Below, in pieces: positions 45,067 to 56,581 of a stretch of 64,000 nt of DNA. The DNA lies in NCBI GenBank assembly GCA_014281115.1, contig JACONQ010000019.1:1240001-1304000 (forward strand), read 5' to 3'. The notes below the pieces were generated by a model, which saw only the letters and a list, made by a program, of their open reading frames with translations, made no database searches and was not told the DNA's origin. Source of the DNA: Laburnicola sp. R22_1 (Eukaryota > Ascomycota > Dothideomycetes > Pleosporales > Didymosphaeriaceae). Position numbers and translations under genes: made by a program. Every line of letters starts with the position of its first letter. Positions within the stretch are counted from its first letter, which is position 1.

Positions 45067-48057
45067 ATGACCGTCATTGGTGCACGACTCCGCCCGTGGA
45101 CAGTTTGCCTGCTGCTCTGCAGCATCCCGCCATGCGGACTCGCCCAGCCGACGAATGAGACGACGGTCGCAAGCAGCTCTGTTGCCAGCTCCAGTCCCGT
45201 CACCAGGAGTCCGCCGACAGCCGCCGTGTCGCCGAAGCCGTCCCCCGTCCGCCCCGACTCGCTGTGTCCCTCCCGGACCATCAACTACATCACGCATACG
45301 TTGCCGCAGCAATGCCTGAGGACAGGCTGGGCTCCTGTCCAGAGCGCCGTGGGGGACGGGTCTGGCGGCCTCGTAGCGACCGACGCAGCAGAGGTGGTGG
45401 TGCCTTGGGCTCGACGCGACGAAGCGGACCCTGGGGGCGTACGCCTCCCCTCACACCCGCACCGAGAACACGCCTCGCCCGACGCTGCAGCAGCAACCGC
45501 CTCGACAAGCACGCGACCAGAGCCTGATCTGGAGAGCGACTCGCCCTTGGACAACGCCAACTTCCTCTCCTTCGAGGAATGGAAGAAGAAGAACCTTGCG
45601 CGTGCCGGTCAGTCGCCCGATCATGTCGCCCAGGGCCGAGCGGCGTCGTCTGAACAGCGCAATCGACGGCGACCAGTCAATGTAAATGCCCTCGACTCGT
45701 TGGGCGAGGAGGGCGAGATCGAGATAGATTTTAGTGGGTTTGGAAGTCCTCCCGAGGGCGGAGCCATGCCGAACAAGCCGCTTCCTGACGCTCAAGGCGA
45801 AGCCGCAACAGCTGCAGATGGAGAGGACAAGACTGCCCCCAGCTCTTGGGCACTCAGCAAGGATGCAGGCAAAACCTGCAAAGAGCGCTTCAATTACGCA
45901 TCCTTCGACTGTGCTGCCACTGTCCTCAAGACCAACCCAAAAGCCAAGAGCACCTCGGCCATCCTGGTCGAGAACAAGGACAGCTACATGCTGAACGAGT
46001 GCTCCGCCCCGAACAAATACATCATTGTCGAGATGTGCGAAGACATCCTTGTCGACACCATCGTGCTTGCAAATTACGAATTCTTTTCATCCATGTTTCG
46101 TCATATCCGTGTCAGCGTTTCCGATCGATACCCCGTGAAGCTCGACCGCTGGCGAGTGCTGGGCACATTCGAAGCCCGCAATTCTCGGGAGATCCAACCT
46201 TTTCTTATTACGGAGCCCCAGATTTGGGCACGATACTTGCGTATTGAGTTTTTGACGCACTACGGTAATGAGTTTTACTGTCCCATGAGTTTGCTCCGAG
46301 TCCACGGCACCACTATGATGGAGCAGTTTAGGCGCGAGGAAGAGCAGGCTAGGGGAGATGACGACTTTGCCGAGCCTATCGATGTGGCAGCTGCAGAAAT
46401 GGTACACACTGCGGTGACTCATGAAAATGGCAGAGAAGTGCCAGTGAAGCAAGCTTCTGCGACGCCGGATATGGACGCTGAGTCTACACTAGCAGTACCG
46501 CCAGAATCACATAATATGAAATCTGCGGAATCTTCAGCCAGCCCTAGTTCTGTCCAGGTTTCGGCACGAACGTATTCAGGGCAACTGCCCGTAGATTCTA
46601 CAGATGTGTCCGCGAGGGCAGCATCAAGTTCTGCCGCGCAAGCTATGCCCTCGAACGATCGTGCCGCGGATTTGTCAGCGTCTTCGAATACCAGTAGAGA
46701 CGACGTAGCCAATGACTTAGGCATGTCTTCCGGTGCTGGCTCAGAGTCGTCATCATCGTCCGTCAGTCCGGCAGATTCCTCCCAATCGCCCAATTCAACA
46801 GTAGCTGGTCAGGGTGGAGGTTCAAAGTCTATCTCGTCACAGAATAATGACGCGATTCCTCCCACAGGTACGAACGCAGGTGCTATTCCAAACACTTCTG
46901 CAGAGAAAGGCGCTTCGAACTCTGTAAGCAACGGCTCGCCGCCTAGCCCCCAGGCACGAGCCTCATTACAGACACAGCCAGTTGCTGGCGCTCCACCAAC
47001 GCAAGAATCGTTCTTCAAATCCATCTCTAAACGCCTCCAGTATCTAGAGGCTAACAGCACACTCTCGCTTCAATACATCGAAGAACAGTCTCGCATTCTT
47101 CGAGATGCTTTCATGAAAGTTGAGAAGAAACAATTGCAGAAGACGGAGAAATTTCTAGACCATCTAAACAACAGTGTCATGCACGAGCTCAAGAGCAATC
47201 GGGAAAAGTACGACCAACTGTGGCAGAGCACAGTCTTGGAGTTGGAAAGCATGAAGGAGCGACAGAAGGTCGAGATTGGCGAGATTGGAGCAAGGTTGAG
47301 CATGGTGGCGGATGAGCTAGTATGGCAGAAGAGAATGGCGGTTGTTCAGTCGACATTACTCCTGCTCTGCCTTGGACTAGTCCTGTTCGTCCGGTCGGGT
47401 ACCCTGGGCTCACAGTCCGATGTTCCCATCGTGCAGCAACTAGGCAATACGTACTCGAGCTTCTTCGACTCGCCATCACACAGTCCGGAGGATGGCAGAC
47501 GCACGAGGCGAAGGCGGACCTTCAGGAACATGTGGAGGAGCGACACATCTGCCGCCATGAGTGATCGCAGCGGCCATCTGAGTGACATGGCCAATGCCGT
47601 CTCGGACGCAGAGACGGACGGTCGTCGCAGTCCCGTACAGGTCGCTTTCAGCCCTCCGACTCCAACCACTCCAGGCGGACCTCTAGCCATCAGCAAAGGC
47701 TCTTCTCCCGAGCAGGCCAAAAGCACCAGACAAGAGAAGACCGGCCTCCCTACCCCGACCGAAGAGGCTGGCAACCCTCTCGACGAACAAGCAAAAAGAC
47801 TGGAAGTTCTAGAGACGCAGTCTGGCCCCGCAACTCCGCGTGGCTCTCGAGACAGCCGACCATCATGGGAGGAAGTCGATCGAGCCATCGACCTACTAAA
47901 GGCCGAAGAAATGGGAGATGGGCCACAATTAGAAAGGAAGGCCAGCAGAGATTTCCAGAAGAGACGAAGTCCGTTGCGCAGAGCGGAGAGCTCCGGCGAT
48001 GTGGGTAGCGACTCGCCCGAAACCGAGGCTGATGAGGAACCTATTATGGATAGTTAA
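45067..48057 (+). CDS. SLP1: SLP1-type SUN-domain membrane protein
   Basis: Single exon, 996 residues. The ATG at 45067 gives a signal peptide (about residues 1-27, a hydrophobic run then GLAQ). The conserved FLSFEEWKKKNL motif is near residue 170. The SUN-like (Sad1/UNC C-terminal) domain spans about residues 265-420, from CKERFNYASFDCAATVLK to EFYCPMSLLRVHGTTMMEQ. A Ser-rich disordered stretch follows. A coiled coil (about residues 650-755) then leads into a single membrane helix near residues 757-775 and a disordered cytosolic tail. In yeast, SLP1 and EMP65 form an ER-membrane complex that protects newly made soluble proteins from degradation. This is the mid-SUN type, not the nuclear-envelope LINC type. 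Six further codons upstream are open in frame but lack a better signal peptide. Confidence 0.92.
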   Translation: MTVIGARLRPWTVCLLLCSIPPCGLAQPTNETTVASSSVASSSPVTRSPPTAAVSPKPSPVRPDSLCPSRTINYITHTLPQQCLRTGWAPVQSAVGDGSGGLVATDAAEVVVPWARRDEADPGGVRLPSHPHREHASPDAAAATASTSTRPEPDLESDSPLDNANFLSFEEWKKKNLARAGQSPDHVAQGRAASSEQRNRRRPVNVNALDSLGEEGEIEIDFSGFGSPPEGGAMPNKPLPDAQGEAATAADGEDKTAPSSWALSKDAGKTCKERFNYASFDCAATVLKTNPKAKSTSAILVENKDSYMLNECSAPNKYIIVEMCEDILVDTIVLANYEFFSSMFRHIRVSVSDRYPVKLDRWRVLGTFEARNSREIQPFLITEPQIWARYLRIEFLTHYGNEFYCPMSLLRVHGTTMMEQFRREEEQARGDDDFAEPIDVAAAEMVHTAVTHENGREVPVKQASATPDMDAESTLAVPPESHNMKSAESSASPSSVQVSARTYSGQLPVDSTDVSARAASSSAAQAMPSNDRAADLSASSNTSRDDVANDLGMSSGAGSESSSSSVSPADSSQSPNSTVAGQGGGSKSISSQNNDAIPPTGTNAGAIPNTSAEKGASNSVSNGSPPSPQARASLQTQPVAGAPPTQESFFKSISKRLQYLEANSTLSLQYIEEQSRILRDAFMKVEKKQLQKTEKFLDHLNNSVMHELKSNREKYDQLWQSTVLELESMKERQKVEIGEIGARLSMVADELVWQKRMAVVQSTLLLLCLGLVLFVRSGTLGSQSDVPIVQQLGNTYSSFFDSPSHSPEDGRRTRRRRTFRNMWRSDTSAAMSDRSGHLSDMANAVSDAETDGRRSPVQVAFSPPTPTTPGGPLAISKGSSPEQAKSTRQEKTGLPTPTEEAGNPLDEQAKRLEVLETQSGPATPRGSRDSRPSWEEVDRAIDLLKAEEMGDGPQLERKASRDFQKRRSPLRRAESSGDVGSDSPETEADEEPIMDS

Positions 48058-48596
48058 CGCGATGATACCTTTGTTATTATTCGTTACTGCATGTATTGGC
48101 GTTGTTAGGGTCCCGCTGAGCATTTTGGACATGGGCGTTGGTGATTCGATGTTTGACTGAGATGGGGAGGGAAACTTGTAGATATTTGTATCGAGTCATG
48201 CATGGTTAGAGATGCTGCGACTGTTGAATCGATGCCTTCAGTTCGTCAGCCTCGGTACATTCTTTCCCATGGATAGAGCTAAGACTTGTTTTATTGTTGA
48301 AGCTGCCTAGAGTTTTGACACGCATCTTAGACTCGGACCAGACCATTCACCAGGGTCATGATCACTCCACGTTGCCAAGCCACTCCGCCTGCAACCAACC
48401 CCATGGCCGGCCTAACTCCGCGAACCTCGGCAACAACGTCCCCGCAAATCTGTCGAACCTAGGTAGCGCTTAGCTTCGACTTCCAACGTTGTTACACAAA
48501 GTCCGGCGCTTCGGCTTCTCCGATACCCTTTTGTTGCTTCATCGACTAAGCTGAGATTTCGCTGATAATCAAGAGAAAGGGCACATTGTAGCAATC
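48058..48596. other. Intergenic, SLP1 3' end and acyl-CoA dehydrogenase promoter
   Basis: 540 bp, no other feature seen. Confidence 0.55.
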
Positions 48597-50181
48597 ATGT
48601 CTGAGCTTCTTGTCAATTCGCATCATGGCCATATTCCAGCGAGCCAGAGGATCCCGGCCATGGCGAGGCCGTTTGTGAGCGAGAGGGCGGCGAAGACGTT
48701 AGATGCGGTTTGTTGCCACCTTCTTGCTTTTGCAGATGGATGCATAACTAACTTCGGTCCCAGGTCGAGAAGTTCGTCGAAGAAGAGTGTATTCCCAGCG
48801 ACGCGGTTTACCTCCGCCAGATTGGCGAGACGACGCAAGAGCGCTTTTCGTCCCATCCTACCATCATCGAGGACTTGAAGGCCAAGGCGAAGAAGCTGGG
48901 TCTGTGGAATATGTTCTTGCCTAAGAACCATTTCAAGGAGGGTGCGGGGTTTAGTAATTTGGAGTATGGGCTTATGGCTGAGTATCTGGGGAAGAGTAGG
49001 ACGGCTAGCGAGGTGCGTACATTGTGGAGAGTGGGAGGCGTTGTGGAACTGGGTGCTGACAATGGGATAGGCTGTGAACTGCGCGGCCCCGGATACTGGG
49101 AATATGGAGGTGTTGGCCAAGTATGGCAATGATGCTCAGAAGAAGAGGTGGCTTCAGCCACTGCTGGATGGCAAGATCCGCTCTGGGTTCTTGATGACGG
49201 AGCCGCAGGTTGCATCTAGCGATGCTACTAATATCGAGATGACCATCCAGCGCGATGGCGACTCCTACGTGCTCAACGGCTCGGTATGTCTCCTTCTCGA
49301 CTTCCATTCGGAGATGCTTGCTCACGCACGAATTCTAGAAATGGTGGTCTTCTGGCATCGGCGACCCGCGCTGCGAAATCTACGTGGTCCTCGGCAAGAC
49401 CGACCCCTCCAACCCCGACAAATACAAGCAACAATCCGTCGTCCTAGTCCCACACGACACTCCCGGCATCACCATCCACCGCATGCTCTCCGTCTTCGGC
49501 TACGACGACGCACCCCACGGCCACGGCCACGTCACGTTTAAAAATGTCCGCGTCCCCGCTGCCAACATGGTCCTCGGCGAGGGCCGCGGTTTCGAAATCG
49601 TCCAGGGAAGACTGGGCCCAGGACGAATCCACCACGCCATGCGCAGCATCGGGGCCGCCGAGAAAGCCCTGGAATGGTTCCTCGCGCGCATCAACGACCC
49701 CATGAAAAAGCCTTTTGGCGAAATGCTAAACAAACACGGCATCATGCTGGACCGGGTCGCACGCTCGCGTATCGAAATCGACGCGGCGCGACTGTCTGTG
49801 CTCAACGCCGCCATCAAAATCGACGAGTCGGACGCCAAGGGCGCGCTCAAAGAAATCGCCGAAGTAAAAGTGCTCGTGCCCGAGGTTGCGCTTATGGTCA
49901 TCGACCGCGCCATCCAGGCGTATGGGGCCGCTGGCGTGAGCCAGGAGACGCCGTTGGCGAGCATGTATGGGAATGGGAGGACGATGCGGATTGTGGATGG
50001 GCCGGATGAGGTGCATCTTTTGCAGTTGGGCAAGAATGAGAATAGGAGGGGGCCGGCGCATAAGAGGAGGATTGAGGCGCAGATTAAGAAGGGGGAGGAG
50101 TTGTGTAGGCAGTATGGGATTGAGCCCAAGGATCCGTTGTTTTTGGGGAGGAGTACGGGGGAGGCGAAGAGTAAGTTGTAG
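48597..50181 (+). CDS. Acyl-CoA dehydrogenase (ACAD10/11-like)
   Basis: Four exons: 48597-48707, 48764-49012, 49071-49283, 49339-50181; every intron is in phase 0; 471 residues. The N-terminal helical domain includes [15 protein letters not shown]. The FAD and substrate region has [18 protein letters not shown] and a [20 protein letters not shown] strand block. The C-terminal helical domain has [34 protein letters not shown] and [10 protein letters not shown]. These are closest to the ACAD10/11 group, which oxidises long-chain or hydroxylated acyl-CoAs with FAD. I see no mitochondrial presequence and no clear C-terminal peroxisomal signal (it ends KSKL, which is SKL-like and could act as one). 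The coding strand changes from C-rich to G-rich third positions at about 49925. Confidence 0.94.
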
Positions 50182-50588
50182 AGTTTGGGCTGGAGGTGGG
50201 AGTGAGGTGGATTGCGTCTATCTATGTATCGTCTGTGAGGATGAGATAGAAGGGGATTGGTCTTTTGAATGGAAAAGTGATTGCTTGAACGTTTTGGTCA
50301 TTCCGAATGGAGGGCAAATTCTCTAGAAGGATTCTTCGAGATTGATGTGTGTATGTATACGTTGAACATAGTTGAACATACCTACATTATGGAAGTACAC
50401 ACTCAGATGCCTAACACGGAGCATGATGGGCGCCGGAGCACAGACGCGACAACAAGTGGCTGTGCAGTATCGCTCACCTCCGCCCGTCACACTCGACCGT
50501 CTCCCCCGCCCTCTCGACCACACGCACCCACCACCAATGGACGCGTCGACCGACCAGCCCTTCCTTTCCGTACCGGCAACCCACCCTC
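50182..50588. other. Intergenic, acyl-CoA dehydrogenase 3' end and glycosyltransferase promoter
   Basis: About 400 bp. A direct repeat of gttgaacata occurs at 50360-50380. No gene seen. Confidence 0.5.
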
Positions 50589-51895
50589 ATGCGTCTCCGC
50601 CAACAGCACCTGCGAAAGAACACTAAGCGCATCCTCCTCGTCCTCTTCCTCGTCCTCAACGCCCTCGACGTCCTCCACGTACGGCAAAACCTCGCGCACC
50701 ACCATGGCGCCCCTCCCTCCGCACCCGCGCGCCCCTCCCAGCGCATCTTCATCGCAAGCATCTTCTGGAACAACGAAGCTATACTGCGGGCCTCGTGGAA
50801 CGCAGCCCTGCTAGCGCTGGTAAAGCACCTAGGCCCCGAGAACGTCTTCGTCAGCATCCATGAGAGCGGGAGCTGGGACGGGACGAAAGATGCGTTGAGG
50901 GAGCTGGACGAGGCGCTGGGGGCAGTGGGGGCGCAGCGCAATATTTCCATGTCTGGAAGGACGCACAAGGATGAGATTGGGGGGGTTGCGGCGCTGGGCG
51001 GGGGATGGGTTGTTACGCCTGAGGGGAAGAGAGAGGTTAGAAGGATACCGTTTTTGGCGGGGGAGAGGAATGTGGGGTTGGAGGCGTTGGTGGGGGAGGG
51101 AGGGGGTTCGATAGGGTGGTGTTTTTGAATGATGTTGTTTTTGAGGTGAGTTTGGGGGGATGAGCGTGTGTGCGTGAGTGGTTGCTGATGTCGTTGTGAA
51201 GGTTGAGGATGTCGTGAGGTTGTTGGGTACGAATGGGGGAGAGTACGCTGCTGCTTGTGCCATGGACTTCAAGCACCCGCCGGGCTTTTACGATACTTTT
51301 GCCTTGAGGGACTCGCAGGGGGATGAGAGTCTCATGCAGACGTGGCCGTATTTTAGGTCGCGCGAGTCACGAAGTGCGATGAAGGCTGGTCGCCCCGTGC
51401 CAGTTTCTAGCTGCTGGAATGGCATGGGTAAGTTTTATATGTCCCCTAATCGAAGTTTCTAACTAAAGAATAACTATAGTCGCAATGCCCGCCCACCCCT
51501 TCACAGGCCCATCCCCCCTACGATTCCGTGGCATCCCCGACTCCCTAGCAGCAGCACACCTCGAAGGATCCGAATGCTGCCTCATCCACGCCGACAACCC
51601 ACTCTCGCCGCACAAAGGCGTCTTCGTCAACCCCCAAGTGCGCGTCGGATATACCAGGGAAGCCTACGATGCTGTGCGCGTAGGCGAGCGCGGCCTCTCC
51701 TCGTGGCGCATTTTTCTTAGACTGTGGGAGAATCGCGTGCGGCGGTGGACTACGACGACGGTGTTTAATGAAAGGGTTGTAAGGAAGAGGGTTGGGGCTT
51801 GGGAGAAGGGGGAGGAGGGGAGGAAGGAGGTGGGGGAGTTTTGCTTGATTAATGAGATGCAGGTTTTGAGGGGGAATGGGTGGGCGCATGTTTGA
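50589..51895 (+). CDS. CAP59/CMT1-family glycosyltransferase, apparent 1-bp frameshift
   Basis: Exons 50589-51145, 51202-51427, 51480-51895; about 400 residues if corrected. An N-terminal basic run followed by ILLVLFLVLNALDVL predicts a type II Golgi membrane protein. The luminal part has IFIASIFWNNEAILRASWN, FVSIHESGSWDGTKDAL and, after the second intron, VAMPAHPFTGPSPLRFRG. These match the CAP59_mtransfer family, which includes the Cryptococcus alpha-1,3-mannosyltransferase CMT1. Exon 1 changes frame in the G-run at 51102-51106. The text before it is in one frame, and FDRVVFLNDVVFE after it is in the next, as if one G were missing. This is either an assembly error in a homopolymer or an inactivating mutation. 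No intron fits. Confidence 0.82.
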
Positions 51896-52453
51896 TGGGT
51901 TGGGACGTGCGCTTGTGGATGCTCACGAGGGATCGTGGCTCGGAGTAGGAAGCTGGATGTAGCGTCATTTTATTGTATGGCGTGAGATGGGAGTCAATCT
52001 GGAAGGATACCCTGTAGTATTATGTACGGATGCTTTTACGTTTGGATTGTCTTGCATGGTTAGGGGAGTCACTTACTGATTGGTTGATTAGTGGCACTTC
52101 TCATCACTTGTCATTATGCACAAGGCAAGCCGGAGTGGATGAATGGGGGAAAGAGGCAGGAGGAGATGGGTGAGAGGGTTAAGAAGGAGGTTAGGGATGC
52201 GAGATATCGTCGTGGAGGTGGAGGGGGGAATGTGTCGAGCGTGGAGGGCCCGGGACGTGTGGTGAGTCGCCCCATGGCATCCATACATACAGCTGCTGGA
52301 CAGAAGTTTGAAGACGGTGTGTTACCCCAGGATGGGCGATATACAGGCCGAAGGTACTTAAACCTTTTGTCCTAGTACTGTGTTTATAAGTCATCTATTC
52401 CGTACACATCATTGACCAAGGCCCAGATACCCACCGCATCCAGCGCCCTCCAC
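51896..52453. other. Intergenic with one dispersed repeat
   Basis: About 560 bp. Contains the ~60-bp repeat at 52317-52380. No zinc-cluster exon is visible upstream of the next gene. Confidence 0.5.
52317..52380 (+). repeat. ~60-bp dispersed repeat, copy 1
   Basis: Aligns with 63429-63484: gtgttaccccaggatgggcg here, gtgttacccaggacgggtaa there, then aaggtact-aaac and ttgtcct in both. About three quarters of the positions match by eye. Confidence 0.6.
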
Positions 52454-53898
52454 ATGACACACAACAACGACACTCCCCCATCCCAACCCCCCACCAACCC
52501 CACCTACCCCGAGCGTCTCTCCAACTGCATCCTCACCACCAAATTGTCCCACGAAAAAATCGCCTTCGGGAAATCGTCCGACACCATCCTCCTCAGCTTC
52601 TACCTCGACCACGTCTTCCCCTCCCTCTTCCCCTTCTACCACCCTCCGCCCGAGGAAGGCGGAAAAGCCTGGCTCCTAGAGATGCTGATCAGCAGCCCCG
52701 TCGTGCGGCAGGCGACGCTCTGCCAAAGCAGTTATTTCTTCTCCGTGACGCTGGAGGGGAGGAAGACAGGTGATGAGGCGCCTAGTCTGGGAGACTGTAC
52801 TCACGCAGACGACGGAGGCGTTTGGCACGCTGAGGAAAGCGCTCAGCTTTATGGGCGCGACCAATATCAGCGAGCATATGCACGGTGCTGTGCGTGTTCT
52901 AACGAGTATCCTGCAAGTCCAACGGTTCGAGGTGGCAGTTCTATCGTTTGAAAATTGCCGAGCCCATCTTGCGGCGGCGGTCGCGCTTTTTTGAAATGCT
53001 CATGCGAAGCGTTGGGGAGGAGGAGGTTGTGCGGCATGAGCAGAGATTCGACAGCGTGATGGCGAGGTTGGGCCCGTCGTCGTGGCTTCTTCCCAGCAGG
53101 GCTGCCGAGGTGCAGAGTGCGGAGCAGGCTGCGTTGAGGTTCTCGACGGCGCTGTTGGTATTCCATGATATTGTGGCTAGTACGGTGTTGCAGGAGTCGC
53201 CGACGTTGATCGAGTATCACCACGCTTTACTGTCCGCTGACGACGGGTGCTCTCCTGTCATCGATCTCGAGCGCGTGGTGGGCTGTCAGAATTGGGTCTT
53301 GTTACACATCAGCGACATGGTGCAGCTCGACGTGTGGAAACAGCAACAACGGAAAAGAGGGGGACATTTTGATAGCGCGGAGTTATGCCACCGTGCGGAG
53401 TGTATAAGATTGGAGGTGGAGAGGAAACTCCAGTCGCTGTCCGCACGTCCAGCTACGCCTCCACGACGCTCAAACACACTACTACTAGATTCCACGCGCG
53501 CAGGGGATTATCCCACGCAAACCACCCTCGTAACCCGCATATGGGCCCACGCAGCGCTCCTCTACCTCTCCATCGTCGCCGCTGGATGGCAGCCCGCTAG
53601 CGTTGAAGTGCGTCCTCCTGTCGAATGTATTCTTGAGCTGTTGGGGTAGGAGGCATATCCAGTGGATTTACTTCGCGCAGTGGTCTGGCCATTTTGCGTC
53701 GCGGGGTGTTTTGCGGTAGCTGCAGAGGAAGGGCGTTTTCGCGCGCTGGTGGAGCCGCTGGAGGTGGTGGGTGGGTTTGGGACTATAAGACGGGCGTTGA
53801 AGATTATGGAGGGAGTTTGGAAGATGAGGGGAACGGGGGCGGGAGATGTTGCTGGGTGGTTGAGTGGGGATGGGGGGGAGTTGGTGTTGCTTGTGTAG
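52454..53898 (+). pseudogene. Fungal_trans_2 (acr-2-like) regulator, decayed and lacking its zinc cluster
   Basis: The protein text follows the acr-2/ARCA-type regulatory domain from end to end: REKIAFG-like KLSHEKIAFGKSSDTILLSFYLDHVFP, LEMLISSPVVRQATLCQSSYFFS, WETVLTQTTEAFGTLRKAL, HGAVRVLTSILQVQRFEVAVLSF, LVTRIWAHAALLYLSIV-like and AVVWPFCVAGCFA near the C-terminus. Three lesions break it. The frame shifts by +1 near 52768. An extra T in the six-T run near 52985-52990 shifts it again. An in-frame TAG lies at 53647-53649 in the last part. No Zn2Cys6 exon is found in the 550 bp upstream, so the DNA-binding end appears lost. Three independent lesions make sequencing error unlikely as the sole cause. 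Confidence 0.85.
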
Positions 53899-54505
53899 AG
53901 GACACTCCTACAGCCAGCTAAGGAAAAAATTACCGGTACGTTCAGCCTTAATATTGCCTATCCAAGGGTCCCACCATACACTAGTTACTCATACTTTCGT
54001 CCCAGCACGGCAACACCACAGAAACGGCTTTGCCACCCACGCAACCCCAGTTACAAGCCAGGAAAAGGATTTGTGGGTCTTTAGAATGTGTAACAGACAT
54101 CCTAGTGTAAAATACAGTATTCAAAGCTGTGCCCTAATACTAAGTCTTATATTCCATAATTAGCGTAAGTGGCACAGAAAGACATAGAGCACTAGGCGTT
54201 AGACAACAAGAAAAGAGGTTATAAAAACCAGAGATCTCAGATAGAACATAGTATGATTTGATTTCCATTCACGTTATCCGCCTAAACTGTAATGCTGGCC
54301 ACTCTCTATACACAAACAGCCACGCGCCACAAAGGCCACAAATCTCTCTCCTGCATATCCATATGCAACTCGTTCGCGACAGCAGAGAAGAAACAGCCTA
54401 ATCCTCAAGCAAATCACGCCTCAAACTAGCCCCAGTCAAACCTCACAGTTCAACACTGCTTAGCTCCAACAAGGCAAAGGAAGAGGAGTCAAAGTCAGGT
54501 GCGAC
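53899..54505. other. Intergenic, nothing recognised
   Basis: About 600 bp between the decayed regulator and the 3' end of the next minus-strand gene. Confidence 0.5.
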
Positions 54506-55213
54506 TCAGATCTCGGACTCCGCAGAATCCCTGTCCACACCAGATGTAGCGACAGGAGTGCCGACCGCACCACCGCCGAAGATGTTCTCGTCGTCCAGCA
54601 TCTCTTTCTTGATCGGGCTGCTATTGACCTTCTTAGCCTTGGTGACGCGGCCAGTCTTGACTCCTGCATAGCGATCCCCATGTTAGCAAAATTTCGCACT
54701 CTTAAGCGCGTCAAAAGCCTGGAGACTCTAGTGTATCCAGGGAAATCCCGAACCCAAGTGCTCTCCAGACATCTGACTCGTCACTGTAAACAAGGGCACC
54801 TATACTCACCGTCCTTCTTCGGCGTACCCGGCTCCTTGGGCGTCTTGCTGCGCGGGCGCGCCGGGCTCGGAGCAGGTCCATCGCGACCGGCGGCTTCCTT
54901 CTTGAGCTCCTTAGCGGCCTTCTTTGGGGCGCGCAGGAAGTTCTCGATGGAGCTGTAAGTAGCGTCTGGACCGTAGAGACGGGCGACTTCGGTGCAGTTG
55001 ATCTGCTGTCTGTCAGTGCTGTTGTGCGTTGGGGAGGGAAGAAGAGATGTGGATGTTGCTGTGGAGAAGGAGATGAGTGGTTTGTGCGATGAGCGGGAAC
55101 GGCGGATTGATGTGTGCGGTAGGATGGGAGAAACTTACAGCGCCGTCGAAGGAAGCGATGATTGCAGCGAGGAGGCGGTTGCGCACCTCGGGATCTTGCC
55201 AATTAATAGCCAT
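54506..55213 (-). CDS. Small conserved fungal protein, possible DNA-binding (Myb/winged-helix-like)
   Basis: Three exons, 55139-55213, 54810-55002, 54506-54663; 141 residues. The N-terminal 60 residues form a compact helical unit (WQDPEVRNRLLAAIIASFDG, then EVARLYGPDATYSSIENFLR). It recalls the small fungal family with a YGxGATYxxIExxxR pattern, which I infer to be Myb or winged-helix-like. A Lys/Pro-rich basic middle follows (SPARPRSKTPKEPGTPKK and a TGRVTKAKK run). The acidic tail has SSPIKKEMLDDENIFGG. A histone-like basic linker suggests a nuclear location. The exact function is unknown. The splice model uses GTAAGT and GTGAGT donors and a phase that joins cleanly. Confidence 0.8.
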
Positions 55214-56581
55214 TTTGGCCCTGTGGGAGCGGTTAATGGGCATGGCAACGAACGGTGCAAGCGATCTGAACGGTAAACAAAGGAGGTTAGAAACTTACGA
55301 CTTGAGTGCTGATGTCAAAGGTGTTATAGAAAGAGGCAGGCAGCGAAGATGTTGTCCAAGGATTGTGTAAGTTGCAGCTTTGTGTCGAGTTAGAGGAGGT
55401 GAGTGTCGTGTTGTGGGGGGAGCGCTCGAGGTTTGAAAATTTATATGAAGCTAGGGTGCGGGGTGGAAGTGCGAGGTGAAAGTGAGAGTGAAAGGACAGC
55501 TCACTGTTTCCTAGTAACATCGCCCGGGCGTCGGTGCCTCGCGTGATTCCGCAGCGCACTTGCTCGCGTCGGTGTATCTACTGATAAGGTGATAGATGGG
55601 TGCGAAGCTGGTGGCTCGTTGCCATTGCGATGTGCAATTTGCAGAATGAGGCGCTGTTGGAAAATGCGTGGGAATGTAGTTGCTGTGGATCCTTGCATTT
55701 GAGTAAACGTAATTGAGACCGAGAATATAGGAATGGGGTTGAGACCCTTCTCCACTGATATGACACAGATGTTATACATACAAAGTTATATTCTGCTGGA
55801 TTTTGGCCGAAGAAATGCCAACCATGATGTTCTCGTTCGGACCGCTTGGCAATGGACCTAGTAGAGATCCTACAACAGGAAGAGTGACTCAAATATAGAT
55901 TAATAGCAAAATTTAGAGTGCAAAGCAGAAAATACCATATGTTAAGGGTGTGTGCGCTCCTGAGATCAGACGCCCCATCCTCTTTCCATGACTTGGATTG
56001 AGGTTTGAACGCCAGGATGGAGTCAGCCATGCTCTGTCGGTAGCAATGTAGTCTTCTAATGTACTCACATGGGTGTGAAGACACAGCGCTATGGCGAAGG
56101 GCTCTGAATTGCAATTGGGTATGAGTATTTGATGTCAGTCTCGCTGCTTTACCTTTTTCAATGCGTTTTCAGCACACCCACAGCTTTCCCTTACAGCGTT
56201 GTACCGTATACCAAAAGGTCTGCGATGTTTCTCTTCCAGGTAGTTGATGTCTGCGAGCCACGCCTGCCATTCCGCGTTGCAGCACCTCAGGCCCCTCAGG
56301 CCGCAACGAGGAAGCCGATGGCCAACTTATTTTATTCCTAAACAACATCTCAAGCTACTCCAGTCTCTTCAGCACAGGCTCAATGAAGAGACACTCACAA
56401 CGATCTGTACCCAAGCCTCCTAATCAAACGATTTCCAATAGATACATACAACGGATATTACAAGGCAGACCCAAAGCCTATCGGCAAGCAATGTCGTAAA
56501 AACGATCAGCTTTATGCGCTCGGAGTCCGCATTTGTATCCCATATCTGGGGTAAGATGCCGCTATTTCGCTCCCCAGAACC
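55214..56581. other. Intergenic, no gene recognised
   Basis: About 1.37 kb. A minus-strand open frame at 55578-56114 exists but shows no motif or codon bias and is not annotated. The region holds the promoter of the small protein and the 3' flank of the membrane/F-box gene. Confidence 0.55.

Noticed and set aside
55578..56114. Minus-strand open frame of about 178 codons
   Set aside because: No recognisable domain, no codon bias, and mixed composition. Possible but unsupported.
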